Part shown: one piece after another, positions 21,479 to 34,200 of the stretch | Position numbering within the stretch: position 1 is the first letter of the stretch | Layout of the letters: every line of letters begins with the position of its first letter | Origin: Hydnum rufescens UP504 | Lineage: Eukaryota; Basidiomycota; Agaricomycetes; Cantharellales; Hydnaceae | Length of the DNA stretch: 64,000 bases | Direction of reading: 5' to 3' | Assembly (NCBI GenBank): GCA_014904985.1 | Contig: MU128997.1 | Coordinates: 1-64,000, forward strand | Position numbers and translations under genes: made by a program | Notes under the pieces: model-generated | The model's input: only the letters and a program-made list of their open reading frames with translations | Databases searched by the model: none | Told to the model about the DNA's origin: nothing

Positions 21479-22653
21479 ATGAGTTTCTCTCTCAAGTCCA
21501 GTGTTGACCTGCCCAACAGCCCTGTGCCAGGGGCTCAGATTCCTTTAATCGGATTGGGAACTTACGCCGGTTCTTCTGGTGGACTAGCGCCGGCCGTAAA
21601 ATACGCCGTGAAGGAGGCCGGATTTCGCCACATCGATGCCGCTTATGCCTATTTCAACGAGAAAGGTAAAGCCAGTTTATCGATCATGGTTGGCGTGCGC
21701 ATTGACGCCACTCATAGAGGTGGGCGAGGGGATCAGGGACTCGGGCGTCCCTAGGTCTGAGATATTCATCACCAGCAAAGTGTGGAACACACATCATCGC
21801 CAAGTGGAGGAATGCCTAGATATCATTCTTAGTGATCTTGGAACTGACTATGTTGATCGTGAGTAAATAGTGCCTTGGTCCTATATCGCTCTTGACCCTG
21901 CTCTTGTCAGTCCTCCTCATTCACTGGCCTATTGCGATGAATCCCAAGGGAAATAGCAAATTCCTCCCTACTCGTGAGGATGGGTCCTACGACATCGACG
22001 AGGAATGGAAAGTCTCGCAGACGTGGGAGCAGATGGAAGCAGTCCAAAGACTAGGTTAGTTTTGCACTGAGACGAGTAAGACCTTGTTGAACACTTGTTT
22101 TTCGCAGGCAAAGCAAAACAGATTGGGGTTTCCAATTTTTCCGAATGGATGCTGGAGACCAATATCCTACCCATAGCAAAGATCAAACCGGCAGTTAACC
22201 AAATCGAGCTTCATCCGTACAACCCCCAGCACAAATTAGTCGCATACCTGAAGAAGCAGGGCATTGTCCCCGTGGCATATTCCCCTCTGGGCGCCCTCAA
22301 GCGCCCCATTGCTTTCGGACGATGTCGTGGTTGAGATTGCCAAAAGAAATAATGTTGAGCCAGCTCAAGTGCTCATCGGATGGCACAGTACGACTGCATC
22401 CCCTCGAACTTTACCCAAATATTTACTAATCCAATTACTAGCGGCCAAAGGAATACCGGCAATCCCGAAATCCAGCAAACCCAGTCGCATACTCACCAAT
22501 GGAAGCCCTGCCCAGTTAACGCCAGACGATGTGGCCAAATTAGACGCACTTTCCAATGAACCAGGCAAACAGAAACGATTCGTCAAGCTACCCTGGGGGG
22601 TTAAGTTGGGATTCGAGGATTGGGACATCGCTGAAACGGCTCGGAAGCAGTAA
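21479..22653 (+). CDS. Aldo-keto reductase
   Basis: Five exons. The catalytic tetrad is visible: Asp in HIDAAYAY, Tyr in the same motif, Lys in FITSKVW and His in LLIHWP. Further family marks are IPLIGLGTYAG, QIGVSNFSE, NQIELHPYNPQ, AYSPLGA, and near the end IPAIPKSSKPSRI, the NADPH-binding IPKS segment. The enzyme would reduce aldehydes or ketones with NADPH in the cytosol. After AYSPLGA one extra C in a CCC run (22294-22296) throws the frame off; dropping it restores SSAPLLSDDVVVEIAKR. Length (about 320 residues) is normal. The promoter carries a tandem duplication and a TATA box, unusual here and suggesting inducible expression. Confidence 0.92.
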
Positions 22654-22940
22654 AATGGATTTCAGACTCATAGCCTCATTGTATCATCATGTTTCTTCAG
22701 TGGCACCTTTCAGTCCTTGAGAACGTTGTTTTGATGCGGACTGGACCGCCGAAAGTGACGGCCCGACATACGGACCTGCGGCCGTAACGAGAATTAGATC
22801 TGAATTGGATTCCTTAGAATTGTATGATGGATCGGCGGTGAGGTCCAGTGGTAACAAAAAATCCAAGCGCCGCCACCGAAAGTAATAGCACATGAGAATA
22901 CAGGGTTGGCGTGGGACAACCTGGATGGATCGTAGAGACA

Positions 22941-23565
22941 CTATGCTAAAGACTGATTGGCATACGCATGTCACAGGGGGGAAGGGTAGACAACTCACTA
23001 TCCAGATAATCTGCGGCCATTAATCTGAATATTCGATATCTGCATTCGTAAGTTCGCCAAGGAAAAGTTGGGAGTGGAACCCACAACTCGAGCGCGATTT
23101 CTGGTGGAATCCTCTCCTGGAAGTCTGGAATATCTTCGTTTGGCTTTGGCTCTTGGAACTGAGCCTTGAAAGAAAGGTATTCCACAACCTTCTCCACTAC
23201 GGCACCTCTGGAAAGATAGCAAAACTTGGAATAAAGCGCGCCCTCATGACGAAATCAACCCGGGATATACTTGCCTGTACGGAATATTGCAAGCGTTGCT
23301 GTGCGACTCTGAAAAATTGCCTGTGGAATACGGGATGCTGGTAAGAGATATCAGTGCGAGATACAGGAGAAAAATGGTACAGACTGTCTTCATTGAGAGA
23401 AGCAGCCAGGATTTGGCTCGCGAGAGCCACCTTGCGTTGCACGATAAACGTGAAGCCATCATCGCTTGTGATCCTGACCCAGGGAGCAGGAGATTTCTGC
23501 CAACAGGTTCAGTATTCGTTCAACGTCACGCTGTTTTGTGCGGCGCGTACTTTGTCGGCCTCCAT
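22941..23565 (-). CDS. ELC1: Elongin C (SKP1-like adaptor)
   Basis: Short exons join to about 110 residues: MEADK, then KSPAPWVRITSDDGFTFIVQ, RKVALASQILAA, SHSNACNIPYR, VVEKVVEYLSFKAQF, IPPEIALELLMAADYLDT and stop. This is the whole SKP1/BTB fold of Elongin C including its typical last residues LMAADYLD. Elongin C links BC-box substrate receptors to cullin ubiquitin ligases and forms a complex with Elongin A at stalled RNA polymerase II. The first intron is a normal 54 bases when GTACGC after MEADK is used as donor. A later intron begins with GCAAGT (23274-23269), a well-formed GC donor. The last exon is only five coding bases. Divergent from ASE1. Confidence 0.88.
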
Positions 23566-23677
23566 TTGCACGAGTCACGGACTAAACAAACCACAACAAC
23601 TTGTTGACATCAACAACCCCCCACGACTGTCAACGACACTCTGTACCACATTCTCACTTGCTGACGACGCTGTACAG
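23566..23677. promoter_or_regulatory. Shared divergent promoter, Elongin C / ASE1
   Basis: 112 bases separate the two start codons. The segment is rich in CAAC/GTTG and has no TATA box. Confidence 0.55.
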
Positions 23678-26600
23678 ATGGCGAGCTCAAAGGCCAGAGA
23701 GCTACTTGACTCGCTTGTCGACCATCTCCAGTCTCAGGCTGATCTGTTGCCCTCTCTGCACGCTCAGCTTGGTCTTCCGCCCCATGCCCTAGCTGCAGAT
23801 CTCGAACGCCTTCGCACTCTACTGGCAGAGACTGTTGAAGCTCAAATACAACAGCGCAACAGTGAAGTTAATCAATGGCTGGAGCGTTGCGAAAAGGTGG
23901 AACGCGACTGTTCCATGCTCGCAAAGTGTCTGGGGGCTGCAGCTAAGGCCTCGCCTTCCTTTATTGAGCTCCGCAAAGTGACCGTTAGTGGTTTTCACGT
24001 CCCAACGCTTCATGTTATGTCTATTCATACAGCTTTACTAGGTCCTCCCGAAGCGTCATGAACAATTAGTAGCACACCAAGAGAATCTACACAAGGTTGA
24101 ATGTCTTCTTGTCTGTCCTTTTGGAATTTGCGCCAATCCTTATTTATAGACATATATTGCCAAGATCGAACAACGAAACGCGCTCACCACCCGTCTCATC
24201 TTACTCTCCCGAACGCTTGGGCCGGGTTTCTATTCCTCCGAACTCCTCGTCCCAGTTGCAGCCGTGCGTGGGAACGATGAACTTCCTCGGCGAGATGTTA
24301 CTCCGGAAAAACTCTCCAAACTCGAAAAGGAGATCGATAGAGGTCGCATAGAAATAGTGCGTACTGTTTATTTCAGTGTCGGGATTCACATTCTGATTTC
24401 GCCTTCTGTTAGAATCGACGTCTTGCACAACTCAGCGGCGTATTAGAACAAGTAGTATGGTTCTACTCTGAGCTCGGCATAGATCTCCCTGTGGTTGAGA
24501 CCATCGAAGACCTTAGCGTGATCATTGCCGATGAGCAAATGTCCTGCAGCGAGGGTTCAATGTCATCTGCTTCGCGCACCGGTGGTCCTGGTGGTGGTGG
24601 AAATCATAATTCTGATAACCCCTACGATGCCATTCTTGCCCGGTACGTCTCTCGCTTGACCGAGGGAGACGACGAAGCGTTCGAGACGCTGGGGGTGGAG
24701 GGAGTTGATCCCACCCTCGATGTGATGGAGTATTTTGATAGTCTCAGAACCGAAGTGAGTTCTCTAATACGTTCAAGCACATATCCTCCGAATCGAAAGG
24801 TGCCCAACATATGCCATCTCAATTTTAGCTCGACTCAATCAAGTCCCAGCGCGAGTTGAGTATTCAGAGTATGTATGATGAGCTCGAAATTCTCTGGAAG
24901 CGATTAGGAGTCGACGATGCAGAGATCGATGCATTTGTGGAATCGAACCGTGGGACGACGGAAGAGACTGTTGCTTCTGTGAGTCGTCTCTATCCCCAGA
25001 CTCCATGTCTCATCAGGGAAGGGGGTGACTCGAACTATTCTAATTTGATTTTTTATATCGGCTGCTTTCAATAGTACGAAGAGGAAGTGAGGCGCATGAC
25101 AGAGAGAAAGCGTCAAAGCATGTCACATTTCATCAACAGCGCCCGAGAAGAGATTGGCGCGCTTTGGGACGATCTCATGACGGGTCCCGCAGACAGAGAC
25201 CATTTCACGGCAATGTATAACGGTAGGCCTTATTCCTTGCCCACCCTTTGTGATGACTACGCGCACGGAATATTTTCTCCTCCTGGCACTGATAATAGCA
25301 TTGCGTTTTCGTGTTTTGGTCTTGCAGATGAGCATACTGAAGAATTGCTCACGCGTCACGAAGAAGAAATAGTACGCCTTAAAGAGGAGCGCCGATCAAA
25401 GGGCCCATTGCTTCACTCCATCCGGAGGTACTTCGAGATACTGGAAGATGAGCGGAAACTTGCGGTATGCCATGAATATCAAGAGAAAATTTCAATGACG
25501 AATGATGTTGTGGCACCTCATATTATTCAGGACTCGATTAGCGACTCCTCAAGGCTCACAGGTCGAGCACCGCGAGGCGATCCTGGAAGGCTGCTACGCG
25601 AGGAGAAGATGCGGAAACGAGTGAAAAAGGACAAGCCAAGAGTACGTTCGATGCAGTTTAGATTATTTTATGTCTCTTTTTCTAGTCACTGACTCCATGT
25701 CTCGTCGCACTTTTCTGTCGATCCACGAACAATAGCTCCAGCACGAGCTTCTCCAACAAATCCCTGAATGGGAAGCAGCCCACCAAGTGCCTTTCCGAGT
25801 GAATGATGAACGCATTGTAGAGACTCTGGCGGATAGTGTTGAGGCAGATATTGTTCAGAAAGACAGTAAGAAGGCAAGGATACTTCTCCCCTCCTTCCTG
25901 GAAGGAAGTCTAATTATATTTTTCTACAGCGTCCACGCCAGGGAGGGCCCTCAAGTCGAGCCACCACTCCAGCCCCTATAATTACGAATGCTGCTCAGAC
26001 GTCGGCTCAGAAGCACCAGGGTCCTTCATCGCAGGGCCCCCCTGCTAAGCGTGCACGTCTCACGCCTAGCACCAGTGGGAATCAGGCTCCACAGTACCAA
26101 GCGTTCCCGCGTAGTGTGACACCCTCGGCCTCAGGGGCTGTAACTGGGACCATCAGGGGGCCTCTTCGCGTCAGCGCCTTCAATAACGGAGTTACCAGTA
26201 CCGCCCAGATTATGTCGGCGACGACAAATGCCAAATTGATAGCCCCAGACCCTTTCACCCATGTGATATCCATTCCACTCGGTCAGGCCGCCTTGCACCA
26301 AAATCCTCGGCGGCATTATGGAGTTGGTTCGGGAATTGGCTTAGGAAGCGCTCCTGGAACTCGGCTACTCGGTGGCTCCCATGCGTATGGTACAACACCA
26401 TTCGGTTCCCTTGGTGGTCCTACTGTGCGCAGTGTCTCTGCCTCTGAAGTCACCGCCGCCGGATCGAGAGGGAATCCTGGTATTGGCTTCCCATCAGAGA
26501 GGGCAACGGCCGCCGTTGCCATTGTGGCGCGGAAAACTCGACGAGAAAGTTTCAAGCCTCGTCCTTCAGTGGATTCTTTGACATCTGCATCAGAGACTAA

Positions 26601-26679
26601 TGCTCGCGGAGCCAGTGGGATGTGGAATGGAGGTGGCGGGACTTTGAAGGAAGAAAGTGAAGATGAAGAGGTGTTTTGA
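23678..26679 (+). CDS. ASE1: Microtubule bundler ASE1/PRC1/MAP65
   Basis: About ten exons. The N-terminus (MASSKARELLDSLVDHL, LHAQLGLPPHALAADLERL) is the dimerisation rod start. Helical segments with spectrin-like spacing follow (EVNQWLERCEKVERDC, LPKRHEQLVAHQENL, LYDELEILWKRLGV-type). The most conserved part of the microtubule-binding domain is at 25087-25640 (RKRQSMSHFINSAREEIGAL, LLTRHEEEIVRLKEE, FEILEDERKLA, SRLTGR). From about 25930 the tail is Ser/Pro/Gly-rich, contains KRARLTPS and probably carries cyclin-kinase sites, ending in acidic EESEDEEVF. The protein crosslinks antiparallel microtubules in the anaphase midzone. The intron at 25874 appears to use a GC donor (AAG|GCAAGG), because the adjacent GT donor would break the frame. 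Confidence 0.9.
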
Positions 26680-26877
26680 GATCCAAACACAAACCATCCT
26701 CTCTGCTTATTCCTATTTCACTGTGGGCATCCCTCACTTTTTTCTGTGCCTTCAGACGATTTTCATGACCCTCGAGGGAGCTCAAGTTAAACGCCGAACG
26801 AGGCTATCACATTGTTATTCCTGTGTTAAGTACTGTGTTGATCGTTGTGTAAAACAGTTTCCTAGATTCAAGATCGC

Positions 26878-27647
26878 ATGGAATACCCTCATAGTAAGGT
26901 CGTTCCTGGCTACGCGCGGCAATTCCCGATGCCAACTACAATGACCTCTCATCCAGCACTGACTTTCCCTACACCGCAGGGAGAATCACAGGCGCCGGTG
27001 GTTTCTACCGCTGCACCGCCTGTCATTAGAAAAGACCGCTTGTATGTAGGGAATCTACACCCCACAGTTGATGAGTACGTTGTGTTGGTCCAGTGGTTGG
27101 TCTGCAATTCATCCCCCTTGCATGATAGATATACCCTCCTCCAGATCTTTTCAAAATGTGGCAAGATATCCCGAATGGACTATCTCTTTCACAAGTCAGG
27201 ACCGTCGAAAGGGAAGCCCCGAGGGTACGCATTCATTGAATATTCCAATCCAGAGGTAACGTCTGATTGAAGCCTCGTGTCTTCCCCTTATCTCACTAAT
27301 GCGAGCTGGACCAGGATGCAAACAAAGCCTTGGCGGCTCTTCACAATCGAGTGGTTCGCGGTCGCAAGCTCGTGGTGACGTTTGCCACCCAGACGCCCTA
27401 TCCCGAGTCTTCCTCTTCGCTTTCTTCTACCACGCGTACTGGGCCACGAAGACATGCTTCCGAAGCTTCGCGACCCACTGCTCTCTCTTTGATCAAAACG
27501 CACGCACGGCCTGAGAATACGCAAGCGAAGATTGCTGCACTGGAAGCCAAGTTGAAGCAGATGCAAGCACCGCCGGGAGGGGAAGGAGACTCCGCAAAAG
27601 GGCTCGGGTCCCTACCCAAAAAGCCGCCTGCGCCTCATCGCCGATAA
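26878..27647 (+). CDS. RBM18-like RNA-binding protein (one RRM)
   Basis: Three exons. After a Pro-rich lead of about 45 residues comes one RNA recognition motif: RLYVGNLHPTVDE (RNP2), LLQIFSKCGKI, then GKPRGYAFIEYSNPE (RNP1, with the aromatic residues), DANKALAALHNRVVRGRKLVV. The spacing and the segment after the last strand match RBM18, an RRM protein of unknown detailed role found from fungi to man. The tail is Ser/Thr-rich and then forms a short coiled coil (QAKIAALEAKLKQMQ). Introns at about 27074 and 27256 fall inside the RRM. It lies 198 bases after ASE1 on the same strand. Confidence 0.88.
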
Positions 27648-27813
27648 CAATCTTCAAGCATTTCGGTCTTAGGACCACCCTTACTATAGCGATCAGACGG
27701 TGTTTGTACTACGAAACGTATAAATCATATAACAGTTACCATATACCCTTCGTACATACACGCATAAGAACAGAACAAACAGCAATCCCACCGATACCCG
27801 ATAAGGGAACTTC

Positions 27814-29302
27814 CTAGCATCCCCATGTTATCGTTATCCTCTTCCAGAATTGCCACCACTTTGGTTTCTTCTTCTCGACTTCCGGCTTGACCTGTACAGC
27901 AGGCTTGACACCAGGTGCTTGAATGGCAACAGTCTTCTCTCTCGATGAAGTGGATGTGGAAGCCACAGATCCGCGGGGGCGACGTGACCACAACGCTGGT
28001 GACCTAAACGAGTATTAGCAAAGGGTGGTTATTATATCTCCAAATTCCGTACTTGATGTAAATTATGCTTGTGCTTTTCCCTAGATCCTTCTTGATCTGT
28101 TCGAGGGGTTTGCTCATGCGAAGTTGCAGCGACAGAGGTATACTCAATTTCCGTCGCCAGATTGCCACTGAATTGTAGGAAGGAGAGACCAAGAAGACAA
28201 AGATGAGTGTCGTAGTGGCAGGATCACTATTGAGTGTACCACGTTTCCTGAGTTAGAAGTCGCAGTCAAGTTCATGAATTGGTTCGACATACTATGTGGC
28301 CATAGACTCCTGCAGGTTGCGATCGTGCGTTTTCTGAGCCTGCTCCAAGGTAAGCCAGTCAAAAACTGGCTCGTCGGGATGACTGCGTGAGATAAACCCG
28401 GCATTGGAAACCACAGCTCCCCGTTTCTTTGTACTGAGGAACTTTTGTACCTGCAGTCAACAATGTAAGTGAAGAGTAGTGTTGTATTTCAGCTAGATTT
28501 ATTTGAGATCGCGTGCACACTTAACTCCAAAATTAGCCAACGGCCATTCCATTTGTTCAATCCAATCCAGCAGTGATATGACTCGCTCATCGTGTTCTGG
28601 GGGTAATGTCCAGTGGAATCTTTCAGAACTAGAATGGCCAGAGACGTTCGTGAGGGATTCTGGAAAAATCGTGATATGGTACTGACGCTGAGCGATGGTT
28701 CCCGTAGAAGGGTCTCGTAGCGTCGACGAGGGCGGCACCTCTGCTTTCAGCAATCTTCATATCGTGGGGATTGGCTATTCTTGGAACGTCCTCGGGGAAG
28801 GGTTGGTCGAGAGATTTCGTTACGAATTCAAGAGTCTGCGACATGGGTTCGGGTGGGGGCCGAGGCCTTCTAGGTATCGAAGGGCCCGGTTGGGGCATCC
28901 CGAACCCAGTCTGGAATTGCATTGCAGGATTTCGTTGGGGGCCCGGTTGAGGAAATCTCGGCAGGGCCGTGGTGGGATTGGGTAGGGGGAACGGGTTGCG
29001 GAGGTTCGATGCAGGCATTGGTACAGGGATCTTTCTGGCCGATGGCTGGGGGGAATTGTATCGTGTTGCTTGAGAAATAGGAACTGGGCCCCATGAACCG
29101 CTGCGCGAGGCAGTGGCACTCGTGGCACCGTTTCCCCCGCGGGACGGATAGGCATTGTGGCCATCGTCTTCAAAGATGGCTCCAAAACCAGGAGCCCATT
29201 GATCTGCAGAAGAGAGTAAGGACACTGCCATGCAAAAGTATTCAAATAGCAAAACGGAGGCTCGCCATACGGATCCTCTTCCTTGTTTCTCTTCGGAGGC
29301 AT
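27814..29302 (-). CDS. Unknown protein, Pro-rich N-terminus and conserved C-terminal half
   Basis: About six exons. The start MPPKRNKEEDPY is followed by WAPGFGAIF, a 110-residue Pro/Asn-rich stretch (PQPSARKIPVPMP, PQPGPSIPRRPRPPPE), then a better-structured half: ERFHWTLPPEHDERVISLL, WPLANFGVQKFLSTKKRGAV, HPDEPVFDWLTLEQAQKTHD. A further exon has a hydrophobic run (TTTLIFVFLVSPSYNS) and WRRKLSIPLSLQLRMSKPLE, and the last ends KPKWWQFWKRITI. The hydrophobic run could be a buried strand or one membrane segment. I do not recognise a family. The first intron may begin with GC (29265-29264), which keeps PY-DQWAPGFG in frame. Confidence 0.6.
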
Positions 29303-29724
29303 GAAGCCTCGTGTTCGAGGTTAATCAAAACGATTTACTCAAGTTTGTGTTTGTTTGTGTGTTTGGACCGAGGCACGTTTCAGGGCCTCGAGGGGCACTC
29401 AGAAGGGTGATGATGACCATGATCCATGATGCAGATGATGATGGCTGGAACGCTAATAGGTCAATGCACTGTTTTTTTTTTTTGGCAACCCATATCAAGT
29501 GTTCCTGGGAAGCCGAAAAGTTAGGAAATTTCTTTTTTAATTTGGGCTCCCGACGGGCCTTCCTTCTCCAAATTCACTCCAAACCTTCTCTTTCTCATCA
29601 TAAATGATACACGGCCCTTCCCGGCCCTTAAATATCGTATTCACCTGGACACGCTGTTGGCGTTGAGTTTGCTTTAGAAGCCGAATTTGGGTTTTTGCAT
29701 CCGGGCACCGACAACTTGACCTGC
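29303..29724. other. Divergent intergenic region, no gene seen
   Basis: Lies between the unknown gene (-) and RRP42 (+). Has a poly-T run at about 29470-29483 and AT-rich sequence; probably holds both promoters. Confidence 0.5.
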
Positions 29725-30951
29725 ATGGTCATCTCGAAGTCTGAACAGTCCTATATAAGGTCATCCCTTCTAGCGGGGGATTCACATCGTGCAGATGGGA
29801 GAGGCCTTGACCGATTTCGAACCATATCTCTCCAAGCAGGTGGAGATGTGGCCCCGCTTGCGAACGGTAGTGCACGTGTAAATATTGGTGGCTCGGAAGT
29901 CATTGCAGCCGTCAAACTGGAAGTCGAGACATTGGCTTCGGCGAGGGACCTAGTGGAGACGACGAGGCGCTCGGACGAAATGGGGGAAGAATATCATGCA
30001 CTATCACTTGGTGTGACTGCATGGTAGATCTTTACTTTTTTGTGTTTCACTCACCATGCGTTCTTGTCAGCTCGCAATCTGCATATCCCTATAAAACAAA
30101 CTCTCAATTGGATGAAACTTCCTCTGACTTGACGTCAATCATATCCTCTGCGCTTTCATCATCTATCACGCCATCTCCACAATTGACGATTGTACCTAAC
30201 AAAAAGTCTTGGCTATTGAACGTGGATGCACTCGTACTCTCTGACGCAGGGAACATCTTGGATGCATTATTTATTTCTATCCGTGGGGCTCTGTGGGACT
30301 TGAAGATCCCACGTACTCGCGGTATCCAGTTCACGTCGCGAGAACCCGGTGACTTGGAGGGGGAAGCTGATATCATGAAGGGCGTGCTTCGAGAACGGAA
30401 ACAGATCGATGCCGTCGACTTTGAACTGGAAGATTTCTGGGAGGACGGTGATCCACTGGTGAACCGGGATTCGTTGCCCATCGCAATATCTCTCAATATT
30501 GTCAGTGGCCTTGACCTTCTCCAATTTTAATGGTCCACGTTACATTCTTATTTCTTAAGCTCCATCCTATATATTTTCTGGACGCGTGCCTAGCAGAAGA
30601 AGAAAGCGCCCCGGACCGACTCGTCCTCTTTTTCTCGTTTCCATCGCCTGCAAAATCCGCGAGGTATTCATCTGGTGGGGTGGCTCCCGGCACCCTCCAC
30701 GGTATTCACCTCATGGGCCCAGGTGAATTACCATATACCAGGCTTATGCCTCTTATTGCGGTGAATACTGGCGCTTGAGCATGACCCATCCTTGCCCACT
30801 AATGAGTGCCTTTTTTTATTTGGTGGTTTGTGCGTATTTCTCCAATATCCAGCAGGGGGAAAAACATGCTCGTGAACTCTGCGTCGCACTCAATTCGATG
30901 CTCAGGGGAGAGGATGCGAAAATCAACGCACAAACGACAATTCGTCGATAG
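29725..30951 (+). CDS. RRP42: Exosome core subunit RRP42 (RNase PH fold)
   Basis: Four exons, 29725-30023, 30071-30500, 30560-30760 and 30853-30951, join without any frame break to 342 residues. Landmarks are ISKSEQSYIRSSL, RADGRGLDRFR, GSARVNIGGSEVIAAVK, SWLLNVDALVLSDAGNILDA, ALWDLKIPRTR, IAISLNI and HPIYFLDACLAEEESAP. The chain ends LHGIHLMGPGEL, QGEKHARELCVALNSML. These follow RRP42 closely, including FLDA.L.EE, one of the six RNase PH-like subunits that form the exosome ring; the fungal ring is catalytically inert and guides RNA to RRP44. The upstream ATG-less extension is ignored; 29725 is the first ATG. It converges on MTR4, its functional partner. Confidence 0.93.
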
Positions 30952-31247
30952 CATCCCTCCCTGACTGTCGATTCAATGGTGCGTTCAGATCTAGGTGGGG
31001 ACCTCCTCGAGCAAAATAAAAGCAATTAGAACGCTTTATATCATTCTCGGAAACTATTTTAGACCCGACGCACTCGAACTTGTTTGAAACGGGGAGAGTG
31101 GGAGGGGCTAATTGATTACGGTAGCCTATCTGTTAGATTGGTCTCCAACCCTGATAGAAGCTCATCATACCCCAGAAGGTTAAATGGCTGTACAGTAATG
31201 CTTGGCTACTATATGGACACCAACCGAAAAAGAAATGCCTTACAGAG

Positions 31248-34200
31248 TTATAAGTACAAAGAAGAGCAAAAGATCACAGAGTTAGGCCTTGCCAGCATCT
31301 CGGAGGCTGCGTTGAGCTTTTTCTCCAGTTCACCATTGCCGATAGCCCGAGCTGCCGACGCCATCTGTCGAATCAACTCCTGTAACCGCCTAAAGACCCG
31401 AATCAGAGATCCTTCAAATTGGTCGGTGACCTATTCGTGTTTACATTGTCAGCCAAGGGACTGCCCGGAACAGAACGGAAGATCGCTGACCTTGCAGATG
31501 TCAGAAAACGACGCCCCCTTGCACCATTGCATGACGACGTCCATTAACTCCACCTTGAAGGACTGCACATATTCATCCTCCACTATTGGCAATTTCGATT
31601 CCTTTGATACCTTCGCTATCCGTCGTGCCATCTCCTGCATCTGCCGCAAGGGTCCCTGGAATTCCTCGCGCAACTTGGTGGCCTGCTCAGACTGAATAAA
31701 CGAGTAAAATTAGTAATCATATGCATCCCGCCATTAAACTGCGATGAGGGCACTCACCTTCTCCGTGAACACAAAACAACTCAAAAGGGCAGCACAGTGT
31801 TCTGGAGGAAGCGGGTTGAACACGCCGTTGAAGATCATTTCCGTCAACAAAAGCTCATCCCCAGTGCTGATCTCGCACGCCACTCGGCCTTTCATCTCGA
31901 CGACGTCGGCAGATGACGTGAACTGCAGTCGTCGAAGGACACGCTTCCGGGACTTCAGCTCGTCCATCTGCAAAACATCGTGTGCCGACTGAATTTTCTT
32001 CTTGACTCCCTTGACGTGAGCTACGACCCTTGCTTCTGGTCGTACTGTTCGTAGAGTTCGGGTAACCGAGGATCCTTGTGCATAGGGTTTGAATGTAGAC
32101 GATCCTCGAGAGCCTGGATTTTCTAAGGGACTCATTTGAATTAAAGCACACCCTCAAAGAGGACATTAACAGATCTTGATACTCACAAGACCCAAATCCA
32201 CAAACATTTTATCACTTATCTTCATGTTCTTAATAGGATCGAGCATCGGAAGGCCATCTGGAAATCGTTTATGGACCTCGAGGACACTCTTCCAGAGAGT
32301 CTCTCGGGCTGAGAGAGGTCTAAGGTCTTTCGGGACGTGTATCCGTATAGCACTGATTTTTTCCACGATGGAAAGGAGTACGGGAATGACCACAGGTTCG
32401 CCTCTCTCTCCAGGAAGACATGGCTGAATCCCGTTCGGGACCGATGCGTGCCCGGTCTTATCTTTCATTGCGGCGGATCCAGTGGCACAATTTAACACCA
32501 CATCGAGGATATACTGATTTTGGGGATGATTATCGAAATCGGCCGGCGGCGGGATGCCCTTATTCTAGAAAGAAGAAATAATTGGGGTTTGTAGCAATTG
32601 TTATAAAAGCTTGACTTTACCTTATTTAACGGCTGTTTCTTTTGATGATTTAAGATGATACCCCAACCGAAATCTAATGATCCGTGCTTGATATACACTA
32701 GTCGACCGGCATTAAGAAATGGAACCGCATAATTTGGATGCGTGATGACGTCTCGGACATCTTTCTGAAGTTCCTCGAGCTGGGCTCGGATCTCGTAATA
32801 ATCGGCGACATTCTCCTCGTCTTGTACGACAATCGAATCTCTTTGGGCTTCTGCCCGTTTTAACTCTACAATATAATATGGAACAGGGACTCAGAAAATC
32901 AAGTTCTGGATCTACCACAAGCAACGCGCACCTTCTTCAAGGTGAGGAATACCAGTCTGGTTCTGGAACTGGAAGAAGCACCGCTCGAGCATGTATTCAG
33001 GGCTGATACCTTCTACACGCATGAGGTTGAGAATCATATTATAGCCAAGATGGAACGCCGAGTCCAAGCGATCGGCCTCTCCCTTGACCATGTTCTTGGC
33101 AGCAGCGGGCTCAAGTTTCTCATCACACATCATGATGACTACACCTCGATCGTCGAGTCCTCGTCGACCCGCACGACCCGACATCTGAATGTACTCGCCG
33201 GAAGACAAGTTACGGAAGTCTTTCCCGTCGAACTTGCGTACGTTCGTGAACACCACGGTCTTGGCCGGCATGTTAAGACCAATAGAGAATGTCTCCGTCG
33301 CGAAGAGGACCTTGATTAGGCCTTCTTGGAAGAGAATCTCGATGACTTCTTTCAAAATGGGTAATAGGCCACCGTGATGGATGCCAATCCCACGTTTGAG
33401 TAAAGGTAGAAGATGTTGGATCTGGGGAAGTTTCTGATCTACGTCTGAGAGACCGTTCATCGCATTGAGGAAGATCTTTTCCACCATGTCGGCCTCATCA
33501 GTACTGTTAAATTCGAGTTTAACCATCTGAAGGGCCAGAGCTTCGCAATCTCTCTTGCTGAAGGAAAAGATAATGACGGGGTTATACGCCCTCGCCAAGA
33601 TCATTTTAACGATCTTGTAAATATCAGAAGGTCCTGTAAAGATATCGACCGGCAGCACGTTCAGTGACGACCAAATATGGGATAAAGCCATCAACGACCA
33701 CCTTTTGTACCCCCCTTTTTGGTCTTTCCTTTTTTATTGCGGCCAGACATGGCACTGGCGGGATCTTCTCCTTGCTTGTCGGCAAGCATGCCCATTGCCT
33801 TCTGGAAGTTATCTTCCCTAAATTCGGCCTTCTCGTTGACGACCATGTAAATACCGTCGCTACCCGCAGGGAACAAATAGTGCTGCAAAGGAGTTGGTCG
33901 GAAGTCCGTGTACACCACATGACATGGTTGAGCATGCGTCTTACATATCCACTCCGCGAATTGCATAGCGTTAGGGATTGTGGCAGACAGGAACACGTAT
34001 CGAACGGTGTGTGGCAACAGGATGATCGTCTCTTCCCAGACAACCCCACGTTCTAGCACGAGAGGAAACATGAGTGGCAACCTATAGTTGAGAAAGAAAG
34101 AATGTGGGTAGCTCACCTTTATCGCGCATATAGTGGATTTCATCAAAAATGACCCACGCCACCTCCCGCATGACCTCTGAGCCTCGATAAAGCATAGATC

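Noticed and set aside
29465..29490. Poly-T run in the divergent region before RRP42 as a Pol III terminator
   Set aside because: No Pol III gene (A/B box) lies upstream; a plain homopolymer in a promoter is more likely.
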